A DNA stretch of 64,000 bases. Source: an uncultured Clostridia bacterium (GTDB lineage Bacteria; Bacillota; Clostridia; Oscillospirales; Acutalibacteraceae). The position numbers and the translations under genes were made by a program. Below are positions 53,428 to 61,421 of this stretch, piece by piece (positions within the stretch are counted from its first letter, which is position 1; every line of letters starts with the position of its first letter). The DNA lies in NCBI GenBank assembly GCA_947623505.1, contig CANQGT010000005.1:62001-126000 (forward strand), written 5' to 3'. A model generated the notes under the pieces. That model was not told the origin of the DNA, ran no database searches, and was given only the letters and a program-made list of their open reading frames with translations.

Positions 53428-54237
53428 CTAAAATGTTGTTGTGATATTTTTTCCGAATAAGCGGTTAAACATCATATTTGATTTTTCGGTAAATTCTTTA
53501 GGCGTTGAAACGCGGCTGTTTAATCCCATCTTATGCCAGGTCGCGCACCATAGTAAATAGGGTTCAAGCGGCAATTTATCCTTAACCATCAAGTGTATAC
53601 CGTCACGAATCAGCAATCCGTCGGCGGCGATTTTTTTACCGTCAAAATAAAGTCTTGCTCCGGTGTTATATTTCATATCGGAATCCATAACTATTTTGCC
53701 GTTCTGCTTTGATAAAACAACGATTTCACCGGATAATGAGCCCGCGGAAAACATAATAAAATCGCGAAAATCAATAGGATCGCCAAGCTCTCCGCCTATC
53801 GGCTTATCTTCCCAAATTGCCTTTTCGCGTTTTAAAATATTCCAGCTTTTTAAGCATCTATCTTTAACGATACTTTTCAGGTTTTCAAGCGTGGTGCTGT
53901 GTATCAAAACATCCGGCTCATTTTCTCTCAGAAACGCATCGTTATACTTATGGCCGTTGTATAATTTCTCGGCTCTGTCCAAATCCTCACGGCTGACGGA
54001 TAAACCGATATTTTTGCCCCGTGTCTCATAAAAACCGATAAAATCACAAACGGACATTTCCCAGCCGTCAAAATTCTTGTTTCTCTTAACGGTATATACG
54101 CCGCAATCGTTTTTTCCGACGGTCATTTCATAATCGCCGTCGTCAGTTAAACTATATACTATTCGGCTTTCATCACTATCCCGGCGGGTAAAAATGTTTG
54201 CCTCGCTTTGCGAAAATTCATCTAATTTGTATATCAT
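53428..54237 (-). CDS. Unidentified protein with an ADP-ribosyltransferase-like C-terminal pattern
   Basis: 269-residue soluble protein not recognised with confidence. From residue 110 it reads LIHSTTLENLKSIVKDRCLKSWNIL, then FIMFSAGSLSGEIVV, then a beta-rich segment (ARLYFDGKKIAADGLLI), and PLEPYLLWCATW. An H-x-T/S start, a helix labelled L-x2-I, and later strands are the general pattern of DarT/KptA/DUF4433-like ADP-ribosyltransferase folds, but the catalytic glutamate is not certain. Residues 1-100 form a different, strand-rich region. Start ATG follows GGGGG. It is single, on the minus strand, between a nucleotidase and a phosphoesterase; no antitoxin or immunity gene is evident beside it. 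Confidence 0.45.
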   Translation of the reverse strand: MIYKLDEFSQSEANIFTRRDSDESRIVYSLTDDGDYEMTVGKNDCGVYTVKRNKNFDGWEMSVCDFIGFYETRGKNIGLSVSREDLDRAEKLYNGHKYNDAFLRENEPDVLIHSTTLENLKSIVKDRCLKSWNILKREKAIWEDKPIGGELGDPIDFRDFIMFSAGSLSGEIVVLSKQNGKIVMDSDMKYNTGARLYFDGKKIAADGLLIRDGIHLMVKDKLPLEPYLLWCATWHKMGLNSRVSTPKEFTEKSNMMFNRLFGKNITTTF

Positions 54238-54313
54238 TATAACGCCCCCGCTTTACAGAAATACTGCCTTATCGGCGCTCGGCTAAAGTCACAGGCACAA
54301 AATAAAACATTGC

Positions 54314-55303
54314 TCAAAGATTAATGGTGAATTCTGCGTTAGGCACACTTTTGTCAACGTATTTGCCTTCGCCGAAAACACGTGATTTTGCGACGATTTT
54401 GTCATCAAATACCGTAAGTATATATCCTTGTGTGAATTTTGAGAATGCCCCATGGTTCACAACTCCTATCGTCGGTACGGATATCGCCTTAAAACTGCCG
54501 CAGTCTTCGTAAGTATATTGACTTGTGCAATAGTGCAAATGTCCCGTTATGTAAATTACGTTGTTATATTTTTTGAATATTTCAAGAATTTTGTTGGATT
54601 CGTTGCCGACTGAGCCTCTCCATTTACCCTTGCCGAGGAAAGTAACAGGCAGACCGTTTGTGCGTTTTAACGGTTGATGATTAAAAACAAAAACCGGTTT
54701 GCCGCTGTTCTTTTCGCTGTCAAGCTCATTGTTGAGCCACTCAAGCTGGGCAGGAGAAATATAAGATCCTTCAAATGCCGCTCGGTCAGCGCCGAGCATA
54801 ATGAATTTATATCCGTTGACACTCTCGCTGAACCAATATCTTCCGTCAGGGCAAGGCCGTCCGTTTTCAATCGAACGCAAAAAAGAAGCAAATCTTTGTG
54901 CCTGCTTTTTAAAATTGCGTATTCTTATATCGTGGTTACCGGGTACTGCGAAAATGTATTTGAATTTTTCTGCAACCGGTGAGAGCAACTTTTGCATAAA
55001 TCTGTATTCACACCATGAACCCGATTCGGCAATGTCGCCGAGCAGTACAAGAGCATCAAAAACCGAGTGTGAATTTTGCAAATCCTTGCACGCGGCAAAA
55101 ACTCTCGCGCTGCGAAGCGGAGAAATGCATGATAGCTGCGGGTCGCCCCACAGAATAATTTTAAGCTTTGCTTCGTCATCAATCTCTTCTATAGGTGTGG
55201 CGCTGTCCGGTGACAGAGCATTCGATGAGGAAGACAGCGCAGACAGCGCTTTTTCCATTCTGCCGTAAAGTAAATTACTGATTCCCAACACAATCAACTC
55301 CAT
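54314..55303 (-). CDS. Calcineurin-like metallophosphoesterase
   Basis: 329-residue protein with binuclear-metal motifs LWGDPQL near 51 (D-x-H variant with Q), LLGDIAESG near 89, PGNHDIR near 122, FNHQPLKRT near 208 and GHLHYC near 252. The GDPQ in place of GDxH is noteworthy because the usual metal histidine is replaced. Possible substrates are phosphodiesters, nucleotides or protein phosphates. The first 45 residues hold a hydrophobic segment and a serine-rich linker, so it may be membrane-anchored. An earlier in-frame start is rejected; the ATG lies 7 bases beyond a consensus -10 box with no ribosome site. Confidence 0.8.
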   Translation of the reverse strand: MELIVLGISNLLYGRMEKALSALSSSSNALSPDSATPIEEIDDEAKLKIILWGDPQLSCISPLRSARVFAACKDLQNSHSVFDALVLLGDIAESGSWCEYRFMQKLLSPVAEKFKYIFAVPGNHDIRIRNFKKQAQRFASFLRSIENGRPCPDGRYWFSESVNGYKFIMLGADRAAFEGSYISPAQLEWLNNELDSEKNSGKPVFVFNHQPLKRTNGLPVTFLGKGKWRGSVGNESNKILEIFKKYNNVIYITGHLHYCTSQYTYEDCGSFKAISVPTIGVVNHGAFSKFTQGYILTVFDDKIVAKSRVFGEGKYVDKSVPNAEFTINL

Positions 55304-55310
55304 TGTAACA

Positions 55311-55339
55311 ATTATATAAAATTGAAAGGTAAAGGTCAA
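55311..55339 (-). promoter_or_regulatory. Promoter of the metallophosphoesterase, predicting a leaderless mRNA
   Basis: On the minus strand TTGACC (55334-55339), a 17-base spacer and perfect TATAAT (55311-55316). The ATG begins 8 bases past the -10 box, about where transcription would begin. Confidence 0.65.
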
Positions 55340-55446
55340 TATTTTTGTTAATAATGCAAAGCGCAAATTTCACCGATTTCCATCACGAAGCACGCCTAAC
55401 AAAACGAATAGGAATTTGAAATCGGCGGCCTTGTTCAGCCAACCGC

Positions 55447-56109
55447 CTATCCTTTCGTACTGTTTTTTCCGGACAGCTTTTGCAGTTCATATTTCTCATC
55501 GCATACCGCGGCGACTTCCGGAGAATGGCTGACCAAAATCACGCATTTCCCCTGTTCTGTAAGTCTTCGGAAAATATCCATAATTTCTTTCTGCGTCTCT
55601 CCGTCAAGATTTCCGGTCGGTTCGTCTGCCAAAATGATCTGCGGGTCGTAGGACAGCGCCCGCGCGATAGCGACACGCTGCTGCTGTCCGCCGGAGAGCT
55701 TCAGTACACGCCGGTTAGCCTCGTCCTCGTCCAAACCGACGCCGGTCAGCAGTTCCATTGCCTTTTGCCGTTTGTTGACGCCTTTTACGCCGGCGATGTC
55801 CATAGACAGCATCACATTTTCAAGCGCCGTAAATTTGGTGATGAGATTAAAGCTTTGAAAAATCACGCCGGTGTATTTACTGCGAAAGGCATATTTGTCC
55901 AGCCCGGCAATATCCTTTCCATTGTATAAGATACTGCCGCTGTTCGGCATTGCGAGCCCGGAGAGCAGAGAAAGCAGCGTGGTTTTGCCTGCGCCGGACC
56001 GCCCGATAATACAATACATTTTTCCTGTTTCAAAGCGATAGTTTACATCTTTTAATACCGGGACTTTCCCGTAAGAAAAGCAGATATTCTGCAACGCTAA
56101 AATTTCCAT
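55447..56109 (-). CDS. ABC transporter ATP-binding protein (MacB/LolD type)
   Basis: 220-residue ATPase. Walker A is GRSGAGKTT near 37, the Q loop follows in IFQSFNLITKFTALENV, the signature is LSGGQQQR near 138, Walker B ILADEPTGNLD near 158, and the H loop VSHSPEV near 193. It belongs with the FtsX-type permease gene 16 bases upstream and with a two-component system. GC content and codon choice are higher in GC than in the neighbouring backbone. The exported compound is unknown, perhaps an antimicrobial peptide or envelope component. Confidence 0.92.
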   Translation of the reverse strand: MEILALQNICFSYGKVPVLKDVNYRFETGKMYCIIGRSGAGKTTLLSLLSGLAMPNSGSILYNGKDIAGLDKYAFRSKYTGVIFQSFNLITKFTALENVMLSMDIAGVKGVNKRQKAMELLTGVGLDEDEANRRVLKLSGGQQQRVAIARALSYDPQIILADEPTGNLDGETQKEIMDIFRRLTEQGKCVILVSHSPEVAAVCDEKYELQKLSGKNSTKG

Positions 56110-56125
56110 GTTTCATTCTCCTTTC

Positions 56126-57784
56126 TCAGTCTCTGTTTGCGAGAATCTTCAGCGGGTCGTATCGCATCACAAACAGAACGGATACCGCTCCGGCGGCCAA
56201 AGTCAGCAAAAGGCCGATCCCAAGCAACTGCAAAAGCACCGTCAAATTCATAGCCGAATTTACCTCGGTAATATAATTTGACATATTCTGTCCGAACGCG
56301 GCGAATCCGCCGCGGCCTCCCCCGTCCGTAATGTCACCGGGCACGTCATTCTGTCCGTTTGGCTCAGCGGCTTGCATCCCGCCCTTGAAATTGCCGCCGC
56401 GGCCGAAGTTGTTTTCCATCTGCAGCTGTGTCGACTGTTGACTCTCCACCTGATTTTCCAGCAGGGCGTTGGTGACCGGGACTGCGCTGACTGCGCCGAT
56501 CCCCGCGCCGACAAGGATTGCCGCCATCGTTACGACCAGAATTTCGGTCAAAAACTGCAGAGCGACCTTGCCTTTTTTCATACCCATGGCGGTCAGAACG
56601 CCGATTTCGTATTTACGCTCGCGAATATTGAAGATGTTGAGCACGATCAGGATCACCGCGCCAATCAGCAGTATCACCAACAGAAACCAGCCCGCCATCG
56701 TGCTGAGCGTATTCAGCGGTGTTAAACTGTTTTCAAACGCCGTCAAATCGGCTGAGAATACGGTGTATGAATCGTCCAGCCCCAAAGTGCGAACTTCTTC
56801 TTCAAAGCGGTGATAATCGTCGGCATCGGCAAATACATAGGTCGCGGACAGAGAACTGCCGACTGCCGTTTCAGTCTCACGACCGGTAGTTTCATCGGTC
56901 ACCGTTTCGGAAACGGAGGATGATGCGTCGAGGATCCCCTGCAATGCGGCGGCGCTCAGATAGATTCGGTTGGCGGGATCCTGCCCGACACCGAACATGG
57001 ATACGGACAGATCGTTGGCTTCGGTGTTTTGATAAATACCGGAAACGGTCAGCGAATACGTTTCCGTTTCGCTTTCGGGATTTGCGAGCGTGATCGTATC
57101 GCCCACCGCCAAATCGTTATAGGCGGCCAGTTCTTCAGAAATCAGGCATTGACGCTCCGTTGTTCCCTCCGAAAAAACGGCGCCGTCGCTGATCGTTGTC
57201 GTCCCCGACTGAAACGCGGTCATGGCGTTGTCGCCGCTGTAGCCGATCAGCGTAAAATCTCCGGTAACCATATTGCCCATTCGATTACCTTTATCGCGTC
57301 CGAAATTCATCCCACCGCCCGGCGCTCCGGCGGAAGGCTCGCTTTCATCCTCGCTTTCCGATTCAGTGCTGACCGGCTCAAGATTGTCGGAACCGTCGAA
57401 ATAGGCTGTCAGGGTGTAATAAAAATCCTGCACCGACTTTGCCGAGGCATAGGTTTGGTATTCTTCCAAAGTGAGCGATGTGTCACCGTTCATCATATCA
57501 CGGAATTGCTCCCGGTCGAATGAACGGTCCTGCGTTTCGTCCGGCTGTCCGTCCGATGCGGCGGAGGGCTGACGCATATCCTGCATCATACTTTGTCGGT
57601 CAAAGGAAATCGTCGCCGTAACCGTCATTTCCTCAAGCGTGCTGTTTTTGGCGCTTTCCGCCGCCTGCCGGATCGAAAGCCCGATGCAGGCGGAAACGGC
57701 GATTACCAATGCGATGATGCCTATTAAGATATTTCTTCCTTTTGAGCGCCCGATACATTTGAGCGCGTTTTTGATAATATACAT
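56126..57784 (-). CDS. ABC transporter permease with FtsX domain (MacB-like)
   Basis: 552-residue permease with one N-terminal membrane helix (about 18-38), a large extracytoplasmic domain (about 40-360), and three C-terminal helices in an FtsX domain (TLSTMAGWFLLVILLIGAVILIVLNIF; RKYEIGVLTAMGMKK). Two low-complexity Q/D/G/N-rich insertions are present: RQPSAASDGQPDETQDR near 70-85, and a glycine-rich stretch between the last two membrane helices (FGRGGNFKGG, DGGGRGGFAAFG). Its GC-rich composition differs from nearby genes. It starts after a direct repeat shared with the response-regulator promoter. Confidence 0.9.
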   Translation of the reverse strand: MYIIKNALKCIGRSKGRNILIGIIALVIAVSACIGLSIRQAAESAKNSTLEEMTVTATISFDRQSMMQDMRQPSAASDGQPDETQDRSFDREQFRDMMNGDTSLTLEEYQTYASAKSVQDFYYTLTAYFDGSDNLEPVSTESESEDESEPSAGAPGGGMNFGRDKGNRMGNMVTGDFTLIGYSGDNAMTAFQSGTTTISDGAVFSEGTTERQCLISEELAAYNDLAVGDTITLANPESETETYSLTVSGIYQNTEANDLSVSMFGVGQDPANRIYLSAAALQGILDASSSVSETVTDETTGRETETAVGSSLSATYVFADADDYHRFEEEVRTLGLDDSYTVFSADLTAFENSLTPLNTLSTMAGWFLLVILLIGAVILIVLNIFNIRERKYEIGVLTAMGMKKGKVALQFLTEILVVTMAAILVGAGIGAVSAVPVTNALLENQVESQQSTQLQMENNFGRGGNFKGGMQAAEPNGQNDVPGDITDGGGRGGFAAFGQNMSNYITEVNSAMNLTVLLQLLGIGLLLTLAAGAVSVLFVMRYDPLKILANRD

Positions 57785-57849
57785 TGATAGTTCGTCCTTT
57801 CATTTATGCCTGAACTAAAAAGCTCTGACGATTTGAAAATTATATTGAA

Positions 57850-57880
57850 ATTATAGTGAGCTCGCCTTAACTGAACTTAA
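57850..57880 (-). promoter_or_regulatory. Promoter and response-regulator-type direct repeat before the ABC operon
   Basis: On the minus strand TTAAGTTC-AG-TTAAGG (57867-57880 and beyond) is a 10-bp-spaced direct repeat, 11 bases upstream of TATAAT (57850-57855). A TTGTTTTTAAGTTC block identical to that before the response-regulator gene is included. Confidence 0.6.
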
Positions 57881-57932
57881 AAACAAGATAAAAAATTAAG
57901 AGTACTTTTAAGCGAAAATAATCCATAATGGC

Positions 57933-57970
57933 AACAGAACGGTAAAGCGAAAACACTTTACCGTTCTGTT
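57933..57970. terminator. 15-bp inverted repeat after the histidine kinase
   Basis: AACAGAACGGTAAAG (57933-57947) pairs perfectly with CTTTACCGTTCTGTT (57956-57970) around 8 bases, between the kinase stop and the ABC promoter. No T-run, so terminator strength is uncertain. Confidence 0.6.
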
Positions 57971-57985
57971 AATTCATATATTAAA

Positions 57986-59221
57986 TTAGGAAGCCGAAAA
58001 GATTGCCGAAATCAAAAACGAGTGTCCGTCCTTTGTCTGCGCGCTGATTTTGCCGCCGTGCGCCGTTACGATCGCCTTTGCAATCGACAGGCCGATGCCG
58101 TGACCTCCGGTCTGCGAATTGCGGGATGGATCGCTTCGGTAAAAGCGGTCGAACACGTGAGAAAGCTGATCCGGGCGGATTTCCTCAAAAGTCGGATTGA
58201 ATACCGACAACACCAAATGCTTGCCCTGCCGCACAAGCTCCAAGGATATAACGCCGCCCTCCGGCGAATATTTCAGCGCATTGTCGAGCAGCAGAGAAAC
58301 AAGCTGACTGACCGCCTGATCGTTTCCTTTCATCGAGAGCATGGGCTGTATATTGCACACAAGCTGCTTGTTCTGCGCCTGCGCGGGAGCCTGAAAGGGC
58401 GTCGCCGCCTCCTGCACTACATCGGAAATCGGAAATTCGATCATCGTCATCGTCCGCTCCGATTCTTCCATGCGGGCAAGACTGACCAAATCGTTGGTAA
58501 GCCCTGTCAATCGCTTCGCCTGCTGCCTAATTTCGTCAAGGCACTCGTTGTAGCCGATATCCATTTCAAGCAGATCGGTGTTAGCGCTGATAATCGTCAG
58601 CGGCGTTTTGATCTCGTGCCCTGCGTCGGTAATAAAGTGTTTTTGCTTCTCATAGCTTTCGGCAATCGGGCGAGTAAATTTTCCGGAGAAAAACACAATC
58701 ACAAAGAAAACGACAAGAAATCCCGCCGATGCCATCACAATGCTGATGAGCAAAAAGTTTCGGTAGGCATCCAGCTTTCGTCCGCAGTCCAAAAAGGAGA
58801 TGCGAACGACGTTCCCCTCATAAGATTTTATATAACGAAACTGCTTAAAGAAGCCTTTTTCGGAGGATCTCTGTTCGACCGCCATGGCATAATCCGCCGC
58901 CTGACTGCTATCGACCGAGGCGATGCGGCTGGTATCCACACGGATCACCGTACCGTCGTCTCCGAGCAGTACAGAAAAATACCGCGACTCATAAGGCAGC
59001 TCCGGCGACATGCCGTGCGGATGCCGCCCTCCGGGGCCCTGCCCGCCGTCCATATTGGGAAATACTCCCCTGTTCTGCGAGATAAGATACAACACCTCGT
59101 CCGCATCGCTGACAACCGAACGGTAGTTTAACAGATTCATACCTGCTATGATGACCGCAAGAAGCAGCAGAAGAGAAAGCATCGCCAGAGCGGTAAACTG
59201 AATCCGAAGTTTTCGTATCAT
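57986..59221 (-). CDS. Sensor histidine kinase
   Basis: 411-residue membrane kinase. Membrane helices lie at about 10-30 and 165-188 around a sensor region containing GGQGPGGRHPHGMSPE, a G/P/H-rich segment frequent in clostridial sensor kinases. The cytoplasmic part has the H box DAGHEIKTPLTIISA near 210, N box LLLDNALKYSPEGG near 315, and G box GGHGIGLSIAKAIV near 370. The ATG at 59219-59221 overlaps the response-regulator stop and has GGAGG. It is expected to phosphorylate the upstream regulator in response to an envelope signal. Confidence 0.93.
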   Translation of the reverse strand: MIRKLRIQFTALAMLSLLLLLAVIIAGMNLLNYRSVVSDADEVLYLISQNRGVFPNMDGGQGPGGRHPHGMSPELPYESRYFSVLLGDDGTVIRVDTSRIASVDSSQAADYAMAVEQRSSEKGFFKQFRYIKSYEGNVVRISFLDCGRKLDAYRNFLLISIVMASAGFLVVFFVIVFFSGKFTRPIAESYEKQKHFITDAGHEIKTPLTIISANTDLLEMDIGYNECLDEIRQQAKRLTGLTNDLVSLARMEESERTMTMIEFPISDVVQEAATPFQAPAQAQNKQLVCNIQPMLSMKGNDQAVSQLVSLLLDNALKYSPEGGVISLELVRQGKHLVLSVFNPTFEEIRPDQLSHVFDRFYRSDPSRNSQTGGHGIGLSIAKAIVTAHGGKISAQTKDGHSFLISAIFSAS

Positions 59222-59889
59222 ATTGATTCCTCCAAAGAGTATCCGGCATTGCGGGAAGCCCTGATCTGAATATTGGCGTGAAGAGCCGTCAGCTTTTTGC
59301 GCAGATAGGAAATATATACCCAAACAACACTGTTCTCGGCATCGGTATCATAGCCCCAAATCTTTTCCATAAACCGCTCGACGGAAATGATATGATGCGG
59401 GTTGGAAATCAGCATTTCCATCATCTGAAACTCCCGATTGGCGAGCCGAAAGCTGCCGGACGGCGAGGACAGTTCAAATGTGGCACGGTCGAGCGTGATG
59501 TTCCCGAATGTAAGGTGAGAATCCGTGCTTGTTTGTCCTCTGGTAATGGCGCGGATACTTGCAAGCAGTTCCTTTGCGTCAAAGGGCTTAGTGAGATAAT
59601 AATTGGCGCCGCTGTCGAGCCCAAGCACCTTATCGTCGATTTCGGATTTTGCCGTAAGCATCAAAATCGGGATATGATTGCCCGCATCCCGCACCTTTTT
59701 CAGTACGGTAATGCCGTCCATTTTCGGCATCATAATGTCCAGCACCGCAACGTCGTAATTATCCGATTGCAGATACAGCAGAGCATCCTCGCCGTTTTCC
59801 ACCGCGTCTGCCGAATAATTGTTTTTTTCAAAAATTTTGACGATTGCCCGCGCGAGCGGACGCTCATCCTCCGCCAATAAAATTCTCAT
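59218..59889 (-). CDS. OmpR-family response regulator
   Basis: 223-residue regulator. The receiver domain has the acidic pocket EDE near 7, phosphorylated aspartate in AVLDIMMPKMDG near 51 and lysine in YYLTKPF near 101. The C-terminal OmpR winged helix follows (FRLANREFQMMEMLISNPHHIIS; ENSVVWVYISYLRKKL). The start ATG 59887-59889 gives the canonical MRILLAEDE; longer frames are rejected. It precedes and overlaps the kinase. A repeat upstream suggests autoregulation and control of the ABC operon. Confidence 0.95.
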   Translation of the reverse strand: MRILLAEDERPLARAIVKIFEKNNYSADAVENGEDALLYLQSDNYDVAVLDIMMPKMDGITVLKKVRDAGNHIPILMLTAKSEIDDKVLGLDSGANYYLTKPFDAKELLASIRAITRGQTSTDSHLTFGNITLDRATFELSSPSGSFRLANREFQMMEMLISNPHHIISVERFMEKIWGYDTDAENSVVWVYISYLRKKLTALHANIQIRASRNAGYSLEESI

Positions 59890-59953
59890 GTTAAAAAGCT
59901 CTCTGACGTATAGCCCCGCAAGGGATTGCGAAATGTTTTGTTTCTTCTCTTTC

Positions 59954-59989
59954 AGTATAACATAACAAATGAACATTAAGCGAACTTAA
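59954..59989 (-). promoter_or_regulatory. Promoter and direct repeat before the two-component operon
   Basis: On the minus strand TTAAGTTC-GC-TTAATGTTC is a direct repeat with 10-bp period (59971-59989), 16 bases upstream of TATACT (59954-59959). The 14-base block TTGTTTTTAAGTTC also precedes the ABC permease gene. Confidence 0.6.
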
Positions 59990-60123
59990 AAACAAAAAAA
60001 CTTTTTGCTTCTTGATTGACTATATCGCGATTTTTTCACTTTTCATCCTTTTGAGATATTATTTTTCTAAAATCATACGCAAAAAGCAGTCAAAGTCTTT
60101 CCCTCAGTAGGCAAAGAAATACA

Positions 60124-60564
60124 TCAAAGCGCCTTAATGTAAAGCCGCATTTCATTGTTCTTATCATTTACGAAAGCGCTGTCCTGTTCAAATCCAAGTT
60201 TTTCATGCAATCGAATACTCGCCGAATTGCTTTCTCTGATATATGCTACCGCAACTGTGTATCCCAGCGACTTTGACATTTTCAGAACAAGTGATTCCGC
60301 CTGATAAGCATACCCCTGCCGTCTGTATTGCGGTTTGATTTCAGATCCGCAGCTGATAATGTGCGGCGAATGAGCATAAAGACTTACATAGCCGACAACG
60401 GTATCCCCTTCCGTCACAATAAAGATCTCAAAATATTGACGGTTGTGCGACCGAGCGGTTGATTCGGAAATCATTTTCTCCCATTCATCGTTCGCCATCG
60501 CTTCCAATGATGTATCACGCAAAAGCTCACGGTCTTGATATTTGATTGCTTGTAGTTTCAGCAA
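60124..60564 (-). CDS. GNAT-family N-acetyltransferase
   Basis: 146-residue acetyltransferase. The acetyl-CoA loop is YRRQGYAYQAESL near 85, and IRESNSASIRLHEKLGFEQD near 113 is the typical C-terminal GNAT strand-helix. No ATG is available: the TTG at 60562-60564 with GGGAGG 7 bases upstream is taken as start. The target amine is unknown. It lies at the border between the two-component region and the AT-rich element DNA. Confidence 0.8.
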   Translation of the reverse strand: MLKLQAIKYQDRELLRDTSLEAMANDEWEKMISESTARSHNRQYFEIFIVTEGDTVVGYVSLYAHSPHIISCGSEIKPQYRRQGYAYQAESLVLKMSKSLGYTVAVAYIRESNSASIRLHEKLGFEQDSAFVNDKNNEMRLYIKAL

Positions 60565-60798
60565 AATAATTCCTCCCAAAACACAAAATTGATGTTTATT
60601 ATAACACTCCCTCCAAATTTCTGCAAATTTTCAGCCTTGCCCTCTTGCGGTGCCCGGCACGCGGTTTTGGAGCGTTTCAAATAGCTTTACAAGTAATGTT
60701 TTATGGTGTTTTTTAGTGATTTTTAGTTTAACTTGCACAATTTTTTTAAAATTACATTGTATAAAATCACAACGATATAACAATAGCTTAACATTTTT

Positions 60799-60850
60799 TT
60801 TGCAAAAATGTTTGCAATTTGTTTGCAAAAAATCTTAATTTTGTTTGCAG
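60799..60850. repeat. Helically phased TTTGCA(A/G) repeats
   Basis: TTTGCAA occurs at 60799, 60811 and 60822 and TTTGCAG at 60844, spacings of 12, 11 and 22 bases, so copies face the same side of the helix. Such arrays bind integrase arms, partition or replication proteins. Confidence 0.6.
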
Positions 60851-60877
60851 TAAACGGACAATATATTCAAAATTTTA

Positions 60878-60906
60878 TCCCTGCCTTGATTTAACAAAGC
60901 AGGGAT
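60878..60906. terminator. Hairpin after the 72-residue protein gene
   Basis: ATCCCTGC and GCAGGGAT form an 8-bp stem around a 12-base loop, immediately downstream of the minus-strand gene at 60919-61137, with an AT tract on both sides. Confidence 0.6.
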
Positions 60907-60918
60907 ATTTTTTAGAGC

Positions 60919-61137
60919 TTATTCTTGTTTTATATCGAGTGCGGAAAAGATGAAATCATCATCAAACCAAAGGAAATCGTTAAGCTCTGTTTCAGTACAA
61001 CCGTTAGGGAAAATGTCCTCAAGAATAAACATAAATTCATCTTGCTTATCATTTTCGATAATCGCTTTAACGGTTTCAACTGCCCCGCTCCAAGCCTTGA
61101 ACTCATCAATTTTGTTAATTTCGTATGTCAGTTTCAT
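60919..61137 (-). CDS. Small acidic protein of mobile elements, unknown function
   Basis: 72-residue acidic protein (MKLTYEINKIDEFKAWSGA start, WFDDDFIFSAL near the end). No named family; similar small acidic proteins occur in clostridial conjugative elements. ATG 61135-61137 has AAAGGAG; a longer frame upstream has no ribosome site. Its location beside the toxin-like locus and HTH repressor suggests it belongs to the element. Secondary structure looks mixed alpha/beta, no membrane segment. Confidence 0.65.
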   Translation of the reverse strand: MKLTYEINKIDEFKAWSGAVETVKAIIENDKQDEFMFILEDIFPNGCTETELNDFLWFDDDFIFSALDIKQE

Positions 61138-61218
61138 TTTGACAACTCCTTTAAATAAATTACTACTCTTACGAGTGCAAGGAGGAGTCACCAACATAAG
61201 ATAATTTGTCAAGCAAAG

Positions 61219-61259
61219 AAAAAAGTTTTTTAACATATAATGAAGAAAAAAAGTTTTTT
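61219..61259. repeat. Two direct copies of an A6-G-T6 tract
   Basis: AAAAAAGTTTTTT is present at 61219-61231 and 61247-61259, 28 bases apart, upstream of the small acidic gene on its transcribed strand. Such tracts bend DNA. Confidence 0.5.
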
Positions 61260-61386
61260 CCTTGTCGTAATCTCAATCGAGATTTGACAAATTATTGCTG
61301 TTGGTATAATGAAAAGCATAAGTGAGAGTTGATATAAAACCGATTAAAAATATCCCATATAAATCAAGCGGGATAAAACTTGACTG

Positions 61387-61415
61387 TTGACAAATTGAAA
61401 TCAGCTTATTATAAT
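61387..61415 (+). promoter_or_regulatory. Consensus promoter of the antisense RNA
   Basis: TTGACA (61387-61392), exactly 17 bases, TATAAT (61410-61415): a perfect sigma-A promoter on the plus strand, 65-70 bases before a terminator and pointing at the toxin gene. Confidence 0.8.
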
Positions 61416-61421
61416 AAAAAT

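Larger units (their letters stand above)
60565..60918. other. Gene-free element border region
   Basis: No credible gene. It contains a short GC-rich block (about 60630-60685), followed by strongly AT-rich DNA with phased TTTGCA repeats and a hairpin. The GC-rich block may be the outside edge of an insertion; an att core could not be identified. Confidence 0.5.

Noticed and set aside
60631-60828. 65-codon minus-strand frame in the element border
   Set aside because: No ribosome site and composition expected by chance in AT-rich DNA; overlaps phased repeats.
60799-60850. CRISPR array
   Set aside because: Repeats are 7 bases and spaced 11-22 bases, far too short for CRISPR repeats and spacers; no cas gene is in the window.
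61284-61310. Additional plus-strand promoter upstream of the antisense RNA
   Set aside because: TTGACA and TATAAT are present but only 15 bases apart, and no transcript purpose is clear; the downstream perfect promoter is preferred.
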